Position numbers and translations under genes: made by a program
DNA from: Crocosphaera chwakensis CCY0110
GTDB taxonomy: Bacteria; Cyanobacteriota; Cyanobacteriia; Cyanobacteriales; Microcystaceae
Reading direction: 5' to 3'
DNA length: 64,000 nucleotides
Assembly (NCBI RefSeq): GCF_000169335.1
Contig: NZ_AAXW01000016.1
Coordinates: 36,508-100,507, forward strand
Notes under the pieces: model-generated
Database searches by the model: none
Seen by the model: only the letters and a program-made list of their open reading frames with translations
Told to the model about the DNA's origin: nothing
Shown here: one piece after another, positions 52,736-61,251 of the stretch
How the letters are laid out: each line of letters starts with the position of its first letter
How positions within the stretch are numbered: position 1 is the first letter of the stretch

Positions 52736-53203
52736 ATGTTACTAACACTTTTAGAGAAACTAGGCCGTAAACGGATTATTTATGATCGCAATGGTGTACA
52801 ACCTTATTTAATCCGTTATTACTTGCTGTTTAGAGATAAACTAACTGAAACTGAAAGCGCACGCTTTCTTCCCTTTAATGTCATGTTACACTACATTTGT
52901 TTAAGTGATCCTGATGATTTACACGATCATCCTTGGTGGTATGCCACCCTAATTTTAAAAGGGGGTTATTGGGAAATTACTCCAGACGGTAAATTTTGGC
53001 GAGGTCCTGGACATTTTCGTATTCGTTCGCCTCAATCTCTTCATCGTATTGAAATTTCTTCTAATTCTCAAGGCTCTTGGAGTTTATTTTTATGCGGCCC
53101 AAGGATAAAAAATTGGGGATTTATTAAACAAGGAAAATGGTTAGATCATAAAAGTTACTTAAATCAAAGAAAGCAAAGTATTTTAAAGGTGAGAAGTCAA
53201 TAA
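52736..53203 (+). CDS. Cupin-like protein
   Basis: 155 aa from ATG 52736 (an in-frame TTG lies 27 nt upstream). The DLHDHPWWYATLILKGGYWE segment and GHFRIRSPQSLHRIEI later form two cupin-like motifs with His ligands for a metal. A WSLFLCGPRIKNWGF strand follows. Enzyme activity is unknown. It lies 53 nt after the pilin-like gene. Confidence 0.72.
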   Translation: MLLTLLEKLGRKRIIYDRNGVQPYLIRYYLLFRDKLTETESARFLPFNVMLHYICLSDPDDLHDHPWWYATLILKGGYWEITPDGKFWRGPGHFRIRSPQSLHRIEISSNSQGSWSLFLCGPRIKNWGFIKQGKWLDHKSYLNQRKQSILKVRSQ

Positions 53204-53322
53204 GTTTTGTTTAAAAAGTGCAAAGTCAAACTAAAAACTTATCTAGTTAAAAATTTGGAAGATACAATAGTATAAATAATATCTTTTCGTAAAATTATAG
53301 ATAACAATGGGGAGATAAAACT

Positions 53323-54747
53323 ATGAGAGTTGACTATGATATTGTTGTTATCGGTGGCGGTTCTGGAGGATTAGTTATTGCCGGTGCTGCAGCCCAATTA
53401 AATGCTAAGGTTGCTTTAGTAGAAAAAGACCGTTTAGGAGGGGATTGTTTATGGTATGGATGTGTACCCAGTAAGTCATTAATTCATGCTGCTAGAGTGG
53501 CTTACGAAGTAAAAAATAGTGAACGTTTTGGGGTTTGTGTTAACACTTCGAGTGTTAATTTTTCTCAGGTAATGGATTATGTAAAAAATGTGATTGCAGC
53601 TATTGAACCCCATGATTCTCCGCAACGGTTTGAAGGGTTAGGGGTAGAGGTTATATTTGGCTCAGGAAAGTTTATTAATTCTGATATTTTTGAAGTTAAT
53701 GGAAAAATTTTAAAGGCAAGAGCATTTGTGATTGCTACTGGTTCTCGTCCCAATATTCCTAATATTTCTGGATTAAAAGAAAGTGGTTATTTAACTAATG
53801 AAGACGTATTTTCTTTAACACACTGTCCCGAATCTTTGGCTATTATTGGTGCTGGACCTATTGGTTGTGAATTAGGTCAATCTTTTCATCGTTTAGGAAC
53901 TAAGGTAACGTTAATTAATAGTCATCCTCATTTACTTCCTAAAGAAGATCCTGAAGCAGCAGATGTTATAGAAAAACAGTTTTTAGAAGAGGGGATAAAA
54001 ATTATAAAAAATGCTAGAGCAGATAAAGTAGAAATCATTGGAAACAAAAAAAAATTACGAGCTAATGAACAAGAAGTTATGGTTGATGAAATTTTAGTTT
54101 GTACTGGACGATCGCCTAATGCGGAATCTCTCAACTTAGAATCAGCCGAGGTAGAATACGATAAAAAAGGTATTAAAGTTAACGATAAACTACAAACCAC
54201 CAATTCTAAAATTTATGCTTGTGGGGATGTTATTGGCGGTTATCAGTTTACTCACGTAGCATCCCATGAAGCAGTTACAGTAATAACTAATGCTCTATTT
54301 TTTCCTATAAATAAGATAAGTTATAATGTCATTCCTTGGACAACATTTACCGATCCTGAGTTGGCTAGAGTGGGATTAACCGAAACACAAGCGAAAGAAA
54401 AATATGGGGATAATATTTATGTTTTGAAACAACAATTTTCTGAAGTAGATCGCGCCCAAGCAGAAGGAGCAATTGAAGGATTTTCTAAGATCATTGTTAA
54501 AGAAAATGGTGAAATTTTAGGGGCGCATTTAGTGGGTAAATCCGCAGGGGAATTAATTCATGAAATTGTTTTAGCTATGTCTAATAATCTTAAAGTATCA
54601 GCTTTATCAGGTATTCATGTTTACCCAACTTTATCCGAAGTCAATAGTAAAGCAGCTTTGTTACTAAGGAAACGAAAATTTTCTCAAAATAAAGGATTAC
54701 AAAGTATTTTAAGCAAATTTTTTGCGATAAGGCGATCGCTAAGTTAA
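53323..54747 (+). CDS. Pyridine nucleotide-disulfide oxidoreductase, mercuric-reductase-like
   Basis: A 474-aa FAD flavoprotein. The FAD-binding DIVVIGGGSGGLV is at about 6-18, the redox-active CLWYGCVPSK at 42-51 (Cys42 and Cys47), the NAD-binding SLAIIGAGPIGCELG at about 175, and the C-terminal dimerisation domain ends with HEIVLAMSNN and HVYPTLSEVN. It lacks the N-terminal heavy-metal domain and C-terminal Cys pair of true MerA, so the substrate is probably another disulfide. A GGGGAG ribosome site precedes the ATG. Confidence 0.88.
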   Translation: MRVDYDIVVIGGGSGGLVIAGAAAQLNAKVALVEKDRLGGDCLWYGCVPSKSLIHAARVAYEVKNSERFGVCVNTSSVNFSQVMDYVKNVIAAIEPHDSPQRFEGLGVEVIFGSGKFINSDIFEVNGKILKARAFVIATGSRPNIPNISGLKESGYLTNEDVFSLTHCPESLAIIGAGPIGCELGQSFHRLGTKVTLINSHPHLLPKEDPEAADVIEKQFLEEGIKIIKNARADKVEIIGNKKKLRANEQEVMVDEILVCTGRSPNAESLNLESAEVEYDKKGIKVNDKLQTTNSKIYACGDVIGGYQFTHVASHEAVTVITNALFFPINKISYNVIPWTTFTDPELARVGLTETQAKEKYGDNIYVLKQQFSEVDRAQAEGAIEGFSKIIVKENGEILGAHLVGKSAGELIHEIVLAMSNNLKVSALSGIHVYPTLSEVNSKAALLLRKRKFSQNKGLQSILSKFFAIRRSLS

Positions 54748-54836
54748 ATAAAAATAATACTACATTTTACTATGACCTTAAGTTATGAAAAATTATTTGT
54801 TATACTAAAAAAATAATAAAAAATAAAATAATAAAA

Positions 54837-55562
54837 ATGAAGAAATTACTATTCTCCTTTTTGCCCATTTTATTAACTTTTGTTACCTATCCAGTTGTTA
54901 GTATACCTTTAATTACTCCAGCAATGGCACAAGAACAGGTTTTAAGAACTTTAACCGTGACAGGAAAAGGAACAGTGAGAATTCCTACTACTTTAACCGA
55001 TGTTAGTTTAGGAGTAGAAATACAAGGAAAAACAGCAGCAGAAGTTCAACAAAATGTGGCTCAACGAACTTCATCCTTAGTAGATTTTTTGCGATCACGT
55101 CAAGTAGAAAGATTAGAAACCACAGGAATTCGTCTACAACCCAATTATCAATATGATAACAATCAACGACGTTTAGTGGGTTATATTGGTACTAATATAG
55201 TTAGTTTTCGGGTGAAAACCGAGGAAGTTGGCAGTTTATTAGATGATGCAGTCAAAGCAGGAGCAACTCGTATTGATAGAGTGAGTTTTAGCGCAACAGA
55301 AACCGCGATTTCAGCAGCACAAAAAGAAGCTTTAAAATTAGCCACTATGGACGCACAAGCACAAGCTGAAGCGGTGTTATCTACCTTAAATTTTCAATCT
55401 CAAGAAATTATTAGTATTTCTATTAATGGTGCTAATGAACCCCAACCTCAGATTATACAATCACCAGAAAGCTTAAGAACAGCTAGTGCTGCTGATAGCA
55501 CTCCTGTTATTGGAGGAGAACAAAACATAGAAGCGATGGTGACTTTACAAATGCGTTATTAA
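54837..55562 (+). CDS. Exported SIMPL/DUF541-domain protein
   Basis: A 241-aa protein with a signal peptide (LLFSFLPILLTFVTYPVVSIPLITPAMA). The DUF541 region runs from VTGKGTVRIPTTLTDVSLGVEIQGKTAAEVQQ to FSATETAISAAQKEALKLATMDAQAQAEAVL. The family is periplasmic and of uncertain function. The gene is 89 nt after the oxidoreductase on the same strand. Confidence 0.85.
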   Translation: MKKLLFSFLPILLTFVTYPVVSIPLITPAMAQEQVLRTLTVTGKGTVRIPTTLTDVSLGVEIQGKTAAEVQQNVAQRTSSLVDFLRSRQVERLETTGIRLQPNYQYDNNQRRLVGYIGTNIVSFRVKTEEVGSLLDDAVKAGATRIDRVSFSATETAISAAQKEALKLATMDAQAQAEAVLSTLNFQSQEIISISINGANEPQPQIIQSPESLRTASAADSTPVIGGEQNIEAMVTLQMRY

Positions 55563-55758
55563 TTACAAAGGGTATTATTTAGTTTTTTCTGTATTAATTA
55601 ATACAAAATTCAATTTTTCTGATTCTTTATACATCTTTAAAAAATATTAATTTAGCTAGTCAGTATACAGAAAGTAATGTTATTTATATAGTAATTTAAT
55701 AAAGCAATTGGATTAAGGAATAATTACTAAAATATCAATGATAGCTGAGGTGTTTTGA

Positions 55759-55956
55759 ATGTACGAAGATTTTAATTATATTACTGATGGTAACTTTTTA
55801 AAAAACTATTGGTGGCAAGAAAAAATAACTTGTCAACAATGCCAAGGTCATGGAAAACTAACTATAGAGGGAAAAGAAAATATGGTGTCTTGCTCTTTAT
55901 GTGAAGAAACTGGAAAAGTACACCGTCATCAACAACATAAAGTGTCTGCTGCTTAG
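55759..55956 (+). CDS. Small Cys-rich zinc-finger-like protein (65 aa)
   Basis: A 65-aa protein with CQQCQGHGKLTIEG and CSLCEETGKVH, two CxxCxGxG-type motifs like the zinc fingers of DnaJ. It lacks a J domain. Such small proteins may help assemble or hold proteins. GAGG is upstream of the ATG. It is monocistronic. Confidence 0.72.
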   Translation: MYEDFNYITDGNFLKNYWWQEKITCQQCQGHGKLTIEGKENMVSCSLCEETGKVHRHQQHKVSAA

Positions 55957-56397
55957 TAGTTAATAATTAGCATGATTTATAGCGTTTATAGAGGTAGTTG
56001 CTTGATTACCTCTTTTTGTATTAAAAATAGTTGACTCATTGTTAAAATGACAGTTAATGCAAATGTAGAAAATCTCTTCTCTATGAATCCGATTATTTAC
56101 AATGGCTAAAAGAAACAGTGAATCTTCTCAAATCTCGCCAATTAGAGCCTCTTGACTATGATAACTTGAGAAGTTGGAAGCTTCGAGAAGAGGAAAAAAA
56201 ATACCACTCACCAGTCTTTTAGGATAGGTTATTGGACATTTACGGTTAGACTTGACAAATTGACTTAAATGTGTGTGAAAAAAAATACAAATCAAATTAG
56301 TCAAATAGTGAAATCTATCTTAAGATTAACGAATAAGAGAATTAATTTTCTTGACAACTCGCTCACAAAATAAAAGAAATAGACTAGGAGGACATCT
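55957..56397. other. Intergenic stretch with a DUF29 remnant and the aldolase promoter region
   Basis: It holds the DUF29 fragment (56058-56222) and an AT-rich leader before the aldolase gene, with AGGAGGA at 56386-56392. No other feature is recognised. Confidence 0.5.
56058..56222 (+). pseudogene. Remnant of a DUF29 gene (N-terminal part only)
   Basis: A plus-strand frame reads LLYESDYLQWLKETVNLLKS, then RQLEPLDYDNL and ends at TAG 56220-56222. This is the DUF29 N terminus, then a frame that loses similarity. There is no in-frame start codon. A full DUF29 gene lies at 4899-5339. Confidence 0.75.
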
Positions 56398-57477
56398 ATG
56401 GCGCTCGTACCTATGCGGCTGCTCTTAGACCACGCAGCAGAAAACGGTTATGCTATCCCTGCATTTAACGTTAACAACATGGAACAAATTATCGCCATTA
56501 TGCAGGCAGCAGATGAAACAGATAGTCCCGTAATCTTACAAGCTTCTCGTGGTGCGCGTAAATACGCCGGAGAAAACTTTCTCCGTCATTTAATTTTAGG
56601 TGCAGTAGAAAGTTATCCTCATATTCCCATTGCCATGCACCAAGATCATGGTAACAGTCCTGCAACCTGCTACAGTGCTATCCGCAATGGTTTCACCAGT
56701 GTTATGATGGATGGCTCTTTAGAAGAAGATGCTAAGACTCCTGCAAGCTTTGAGTATAACGTTAATGTAACTGCTGAAGTTGTAAAAGTTGCTCACTCTG
56801 TGGGTGCTAGTGTAGAAGGTGAACTCGGTTGTCTAGGTTCTTTGGAAACCGGAAAAGGAGACAAAGAAGACGGCCATGGATTTGAAGGAACCCTCAGCAA
56901 AGATCAACTGCTCACCGATCCCGATGAAGCAGTAGAATTTGTAGAACGCACTCAAGTTGACGCTTTAGCCGTTGCTATTGGAACCAGTCACGGTGCTTAT
57001 AAATTTACCCGTAAACCGACCGGGGAAATCTTAGCTATTAGTCGTATTGAAGAAATTCATAACCGTCTTCCCAATACTCATATCGTGATGCACGGTTCTT
57101 CTTCCGTACCTCAAGAATGGTTAGATATGATCAACCAGTACGGTGGTGAAATTCCCGAAACCTATGGTGTACCTGTTGAAGAAATTCAAAAAGGTATTAA
57201 GAGTGGTGTTCGTAAGGTTAATATTGATACTGATAACCGTTTAGCTATCACTGCAGCTATTCGTGAAGCTGCTGCTAAAGATCCTTCTAACTTTGACCCC
57301 CGTCACTTCATGAAGCCTTCTATCAAGTACATGAAGCAAGTTTGTTCTGATCGGTATCAGCAATTCTGGACTGCTGGAAATGCTAGTAAGATCAAGCAAA
57401 TGACCCTTGAAGAGTATGCTGCTAAGTATGCTAAGGGTGAATTAAGCGCAAATACCAAGAAAACTGCTACTGTTTAA
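56398..57477 (+). CDS. Class II fructose-bisphosphate aldolase
   Basis: A 359-aa zinc aldolase. AMHQDHGNSPATCYSAIRNGFTSVMMDGSLEED has the conserved His/Asp, VEGELGCLGSLETG the metal-ligand Glu region, and IGTSHGAYKF and VMHGSSSVP the other ligands. It works in the Calvin cycle and glycolysis on fructose-1,6-bisphosphate and sedoheptulose bisphosphate. Its very good ribosome site (AGGAGGA) and strong terminator agree with high expression. Confidence 0.95.
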   Translation: MALVPMRLLLDHAAENGYAIPAFNVNNMEQIIAIMQAADETDSPVILQASRGARKYAGENFLRHLILGAVESYPHIPIAMHQDHGNSPATCYSAIRNGFTSVMMDGSLEEDAKTPASFEYNVNVTAEVVKVAHSVGASVEGELGCLGSLETGKGDKEDGHGFEGTLSKDQLLTDPDEAVEFVERTQVDALAVAIGTSHGAYKFTRKPTGEILAISRIEEIHNRLPNTHIVMHGSSSVPQEWLDMINQYGGEIPETYGVPVEEIQKGIKSGVRKVNIDTDNRLAITAAIREAAAKDPSNFDPRHFMKPSIKYMKQVCSDRYQQFWTAGNASKIKQMTLEEYAAKYAKGELSANTKKTATV

Positions 57478-57503
57478 TTCAACCTCTGATTATCCTTGAG
57501 AAC

Positions 57504-57545
57504 TAAGAAACTGGGTGAGATTTACTCACCCAGTTTCTTATTTTA
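57504..57545. terminator. Bidirectional terminator between aldolase and CDF genes
   Basis: A perfect 16-bp stem, TAAGAAACTGGGTGAG / CTCACCCAGTTTCTTA, with a 5-nt loop, then TTTT on the plus strand. It overlaps the stop codon of the convergent CDF gene and could serve both transcripts. Confidence 0.88.
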
Positions 57546-58149
57546 ATGCTTGTCTAGCTTGAGTGAGAACTTTGCCTGCAGATTGAGCAAAAACTGCGGT
57601 GAGTAATAGTCCCAAGATAAAATCTGGCCAAAAAGAACCGGTTAAAAAAACTAAGCCAGCAGTCAGCAACACTGAAGTATTCGCAATAATGTCGTTACGA
57701 GAACACAGCCAAACTGAGGACATATTGATATTATCATCACGGTGGCGAATTAACAGTAAAAAGCAGATTAAGTTAGCTATCAAAGCTAAAAGCCCAATTT
57801 CGCTCATTATTTGCACTGTGGGAACTGTTTGAGTAAATAATTGATGGGTGGCTCTAGCAAATACAGCGATCGCTGACATAAACATAATACCGCCTTTAAG
57901 TATTGCTGCTCTGGCCTGGGCTTTGTTCCCTTTTTGAAGGACGTAAAGGCTACACCCGTAAACTAAAGCATCACCAAGCATATCTAAAGAATCCCCAGTT
58001 AAAGAGAGTGAAGACGCTTTAAATCCTCCAATAAACTCCACTAAAAACATGACTGCATTAATTACCAAAATGATCCACAATACCTTACTCTGGCGTTTTT
58101 GCAGCTTTTGTAATTCCTTAGCTTTGTGTTGACAACAGTGTTCTGCCAT
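57538..58149 (-). CDS. Cation diffusion facilitator (truncated CDF-type) transporter
   Basis: A 203-aa membrane protein with about six helices and a His/Cys-rich N terminus (EHCCQHKAKE). SLSLTGDSLDMLGDALVYG (helix 2) and SRNDIIANTSVLL (helix 5) carry the conserved Asp pairs that bind the metal. The cytoplasmic C-terminal domain is absent. These proteins export zinc, cobalt or related metals. It is downstream of an SmtB-type regulator, and a palindrome is at its start. Confidence 0.85.
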   Translation of the reverse strand: MAEHCCQHKAKELQKLQKRQSKVLWIILVINAVMFLVEFIGGFKASSLSLTGDSLDMLGDALVYGCSLYVLQKGNKAQARAAILKGGIMFMSAIAVFARATHQLFTQTVPTVQIMSEIGLLALIANLICFLLLIRHRDDNINMSSVWLCSRNDIIANTSVLLTAGLVFLTGSFWPDFILGLLLTAVFAQSAGKVLTQARQALK

Positions 58150-58157
58150 GAGTTTTT

Positions 58158-58218
58158 AACATTCAAATGAATGTTTGAATAATAGTTATAATATATTTTA
58201 AACGTTCAAAAGAACATT
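58158..58218. promoter_or_regulatory. Tandem SmtB-type operator palindromes before the CDF gene
   Basis: AACATTCA-AA-TGAATGTT at 58158-58175 is a perfect 8-2-8 palindrome, typical of ArsR/SmtB operators. A second imperfect site, AACGTTC-AAAA-GAACATT, is at 58201-58218. Both are between the regulator and the transporter, just upstream of the transporter start. Confidence 0.7.
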
Positions 58219-58269
58219 AAAATGTAAAATTAATTAAATTAATAAAAGCTAAAAAATAGTAAATAGTTT

Positions 58270-58638
58270 TTAAATAAAACTTGGTAAAGAATAAGTAAGA
58301 ATATCAGTTATACGCTCATCCTTTAGAGAATAATAAGCTAATTTTCCATCATTGCGATATTTAAGTAATTTCAAATCTCGCATTTTCCGTAAATGATGGG
58401 AAGCCGTAGCGATCTTGACATTTAACATGGCTGCAATATCGCAAACACAAAGCTCATCACCGTTTCTGAGGGCATAAAGGATCTTAATCCGCGAGCGATC
58501 GGCTAAAGCATTAAATATAACCGTCATTTCCTCTAAAGTATCTTCTGAGGGTAAAGTTTCTCGAATTTGAGTAACTAGCTCGGTATTGAAACATCTTACC
58601 TGACAAATATCGTCTGCTTTGGTTTTATTCACGGGCAT
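58270..58638 (-). CDS. SmtB/ZiaR-like metal-sensing repressor
   Basis: A 122-aa winged-helix repressor. DELCVCDIAAMLN is the alpha-3 metal site, and the N-terminal DICQVRCF adds two cysteines; C-terminal residues DERITDILTYS may form the alpha-5 site. The recognition helix is KIATASHHLRKMRDL. The design resembles ZiaR/CadC-type regulators for zinc, cadmium or lead, and the CDF transporter downstream is its likely target. Confidence 0.88.
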   Translation of the reverse strand: MPVNKTKADDICQVRCFNTELVTQIRETLPSEDTLEEMTVIFNALADRSRIKILYALRNGDELCVCDIAAMLNVKIATASHHLRKMRDLKLLKYRNDGKLAYYSLKDERITDILTYSLPSFI

Positions 58639-58699
58639 TTAAGGGTAACAGCTAAATCTATCTTAAAGGTAGCAAGAGAACTCTAGTGCTAGAGTGGCA

Positions 58700-59794
58700 T
58701 CAACCTCGAATCTTACGGCTTTTACGCCAAGCTTGCCAACCGACATACCCTAATAAAACCGTGGCTGCGATCGCAAATCCCCAACCACTGGGAATATTAG
58801 ACAGTCCTAGGGCAATACTACCCACCCATAAGGTTAAGGCATAGATAAATAAAACCGTGAGACGGTGAGAAATACCTGCTTGAATCAAACGATGATGCAG
58901 ATGACGGTTATCTCCAATAAAGGGAGATTTTCCTTGACTAATACGGGAAATAATGACGATAGACATATCTAAAATTGGCACAGCTAAAACCACGAAGGGC
59001 AATAAAACAGCCGTTACTGCTACCGTGGCCATAGTTGCGACTTTTACCAAACCAATGACCCCAACCCCTGCTAGAGTAAACCCCATAAAATAAGCCCCAC
59101 CATCTCCCATAAAAATGGTTGCAGGGTTAAAGTTGTAGCGGAGAAATCCTAACGCTGCACCAGCTAAAGCAGCAGCAATCAAAGCAGCGGCCGGTTGCTC
59201 CATAAATAAAGCTAATACCATCATCACCACCGCAGAAATACCACAACCTCCGGCAGCTAAACCATCTAACCCATCAATCCAATTGATAGCATTAGCCATA
59301 CCTACCAGCCAAATAACAGTAATAGGAAGACTTAATAAACCAATCTGAACTAAACTACCAAAAGGGACTGATAAGAATTCAATGCGAACCCCTACCCCCC
59401 AAGCGGTACTAGCTACCACTGTTTGTAACAGAAGGCGAGTCATGGGGCTTAAGTTATAAAGATCATCAGCCAACCCAATGAGGAAAAAAGCAACCCCTCC
59501 AATAGTGACTCCCCAAATTTCCCATTCTTTGTGAGGGGGTAACCAACCAAACCCCCCAAAAATCCAAACTAATAAAAGAGCAATAACGGTTCCTGCAAAA
59601 ATAGAAACTCCACCGAGACGCACCATAGGACGGCGGTGAATTTTGCGATCGCTTTCTTCTTTACTATTACTTTTTGGGTTATCTACTAGACCTTTTCTTT
59701 GTCCAAATTCATTAATGATGGGGGTACTCCACCAAACCACCACCAGCGCGATGATAAAAGCAACGAGATGATATAGTTCTGTTGGCATTAACAT
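58700..59794 (-). CDS. WecA/MraY-family phospho-sugar transferase
   Basis: A 364-aa membrane enzyme with about ten helices. The conserved DDxxD-like FLIGLADDLYNL and NAINWIDGLDGLAAGGCG with the catalytic Asp, and GFLRYNFNPATIFMGDGG are present; HLHHRL is near the C terminus. It transfers N-acetylglucosamine-1-phosphate (or a similar sugar phosphate) to undecaprenyl phosphate, starting an exo- or lipopolysaccharide. A cytoplasmic loop GKSPFIGDNRHLHHRL fits WecA rather than MraY. Confidence 0.87.
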   Translation of the reverse strand: MLMPTELYHLVAFIIALVVVWWSTPIINEFGQRKGLVDNPKSNSKEESDRKIHRRPMVRLGGVSIFAGTVIALLLVWIFGGFGWLPPHKEWEIWGVTIGGVAFFLIGLADDLYNLSPMTRLLLQTVVASTAWGVGVRIEFLSVPFGSLVQIGLLSLPITVIWLVGMANAINWIDGLDGLAAGGCGISAVVMMVLALFMEQPAAALIAAALAGAALGFLRYNFNPATIFMGDGGAYFMGFTLAGVGVIGLVKVATMATVAVTAVLLPFVVLAVPILDMSIVIISRISQGKSPFIGDNRHLHHRLIQAGISHRLTVLFIYALTLWVGSIALGLSNIPSGWGFAIAATVLLGYVGWQAWRKSRKIRG

Positions 59795-59913
59795 GGGTTT
59801 GGTTTGTCCCTTTCCATTGTGTGTAACAATTTTTACCTTAAGTTACTCTATTTTGGCTAACCCTGTAAACTGGAAGTTAGGTCTAAGTTTGATCACTCAT
59901 CTTAAATATAATT

Positions 59914-60726
59914 ATGATGCACGGTTTTATTCCTCCTCACCGCTTTTTTCCCTATTTATCTTGGACTGAAATTGAGTCTATGGAAGATAAGGAAAATGTT
60001 GTGATTGTGCAACCTATTGGGGCGATCGAACAACATGGGCCTCATTTACCGATCGCAGTTGATTCTGCTATTAGTTTAGGGGTTTTGGGTAAAACCTTAG
60101 AAAAATTAGATTTAGAGATTCCTGCTTATAGTTTGCCTTGTCTTTATTATGGCAAATCTAATGAGCATTCCGGCTTTCCTGGAACCATTACTTTGAGTGC
60201 TACTACTTTATTATCGGTGATCACAGAAGTGGCTCAAAGTGTTTATAATTCAGGGTTTCGTAAACTGATTTTAATGAACTCCCACGGGGGACAACCTCAA
60301 ATTATGGAAATTGCAGCCAGAGATATTCATCAACACTATCAAAATTTTTCGGTGTTTCCTTTTTTTACTTGGCGAGTGCCTCATATTGCTAAGGAGTTAT
60401 TAACGTCTCAAGAGTTAGAATATGGTATCCATGCAGGAGACGCAGAAACGAGTATTATTCTGTCTTTATTACCCGATCAAGTGAAAATGTCCCAAGCAGT
60501 TAAGGAATATCCCCAAGGGTTGCCAGAAGATAGTTTAGTCAGTATGGAGGGAAAGTTACCCTTTGCTTGGTTGACTAAAGAGTTAACGAAAAGTGGCGTG
60601 ATGGGGGATGCTACCGCAGCAACCAAAGAAAAAGGTGATCGCCTCTTAGCCTCTGTTTCTGATGGTTGGGTTCAAGTGATTAAAGATGTTTATCGTTTTA
60701 GGCAACCTTTGATGAAATCAAAATAG
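59914..60726 (+). CDS. Creatininase-family amidohydrolase
   Basis: A 270-aa protein of the creatininase fold. QPIGAIEQHGPHLPIAVDSAI (metal-ligand Glu/His/Asp), NEHSGFPGTITLS, NSHGGQPQIMEIAARDI and GIHAGDAETSIILSL match the family. True creatininase is not expected in a cyanobacterium; related enzymes act on other amides. A double ATG is at the start. Confidence 0.86.
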   Translation: MMHGFIPPHRFFPYLSWTEIESMEDKENVVIVQPIGAIEQHGPHLPIAVDSAISLGVLGKTLEKLDLEIPAYSLPCLYYGKSNEHSGFPGTITLSATTLLSVITEVAQSVYNSGFRKLILMNSHGGQPQIMEIAARDIHQHYQNFSVFPFFTWRVPHIAKELLTSQELEYGIHAGDAETSIILSLLPDQVKMSQAVKEYPQGLPEDSLVSMEGKLPFAWLTKELTKSGVMGDATAATKEKGDRLLASVSDGWVQVIKDVYRFRQPLMKSK

Positions 60727-60791
60727 GAAGGTGATAAAATTGAAGGCTTTTCTACTTTGGAAGCGTTGAGTCTTTTATTTTTGATGCTTGC

Positions 60792-61243
60792 TTAATCATC
60801 TATTTCATTCCAAAGTACAACATTTTGCGGAATATGATAGTACCACCAGTAATAAGATTTTGGGTAATACTGTTCTTGTGAACTTGATAATATATGTTTT
60901 TTCTTAAGAAGTATTTTTTTCAATTGTTCATCTAAAAAAGATAGCTGCTTATTATATTTATTGACGCTACAATAGCTTTTTCCTAACTGTATAGTAGGGC
61001 AAATTTCATCTCTAATAAATAAAGGATCTATATAATCCCAATATTCCCAAGCTTTTATATATTTTGAATCGTTTTGCATACTATTAATAAAGTCATCATA
61101 TTCTTCTTCTCCTTCCCACATAACTAATTCATTCCCTTTTGTATCCCACCAATAATCCCAGGAACTTTTTTTGTCTTGAGCTTGCATACACTGATCGACA
61201 AAATTCTTCCAAATTATTAGTTTAGAAGGCAAGTCATTATCTA
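60792..61243 (-). pseudogene. C-terminal half of a gene split by an IS66-type element
   Basis: Without the IS the frame continues from ...IIDIFQSE (62782) to LDNDLPSKLIIWKNFVDQC and ends at 60792 (WNEIDD). It is Trp/Tyr-rich (WDYWWDTKG, YYWWYYHIP). The first Met-like codon in this half is a TTG (61232), so this is not an independent gene. I recognise no family; the neighbouring SMI1 gene suggests an immunity-type protein. Confidence 0.85.
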
Positions 61244-61251
61244 GCTCTGAT

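Noticed and set aside
53323..54747. True mercuric reductase
   Set aside because: The N-terminal heavy-metal domain and the C-terminal vicinal cysteines are absent and no mer genes are nearby.
60792..61232. Independent 146-aa gene
   Set aside because: Its only start is TTG without a ribosome site, and the frame continues exactly across the IS66 target duplication into the upstream half.
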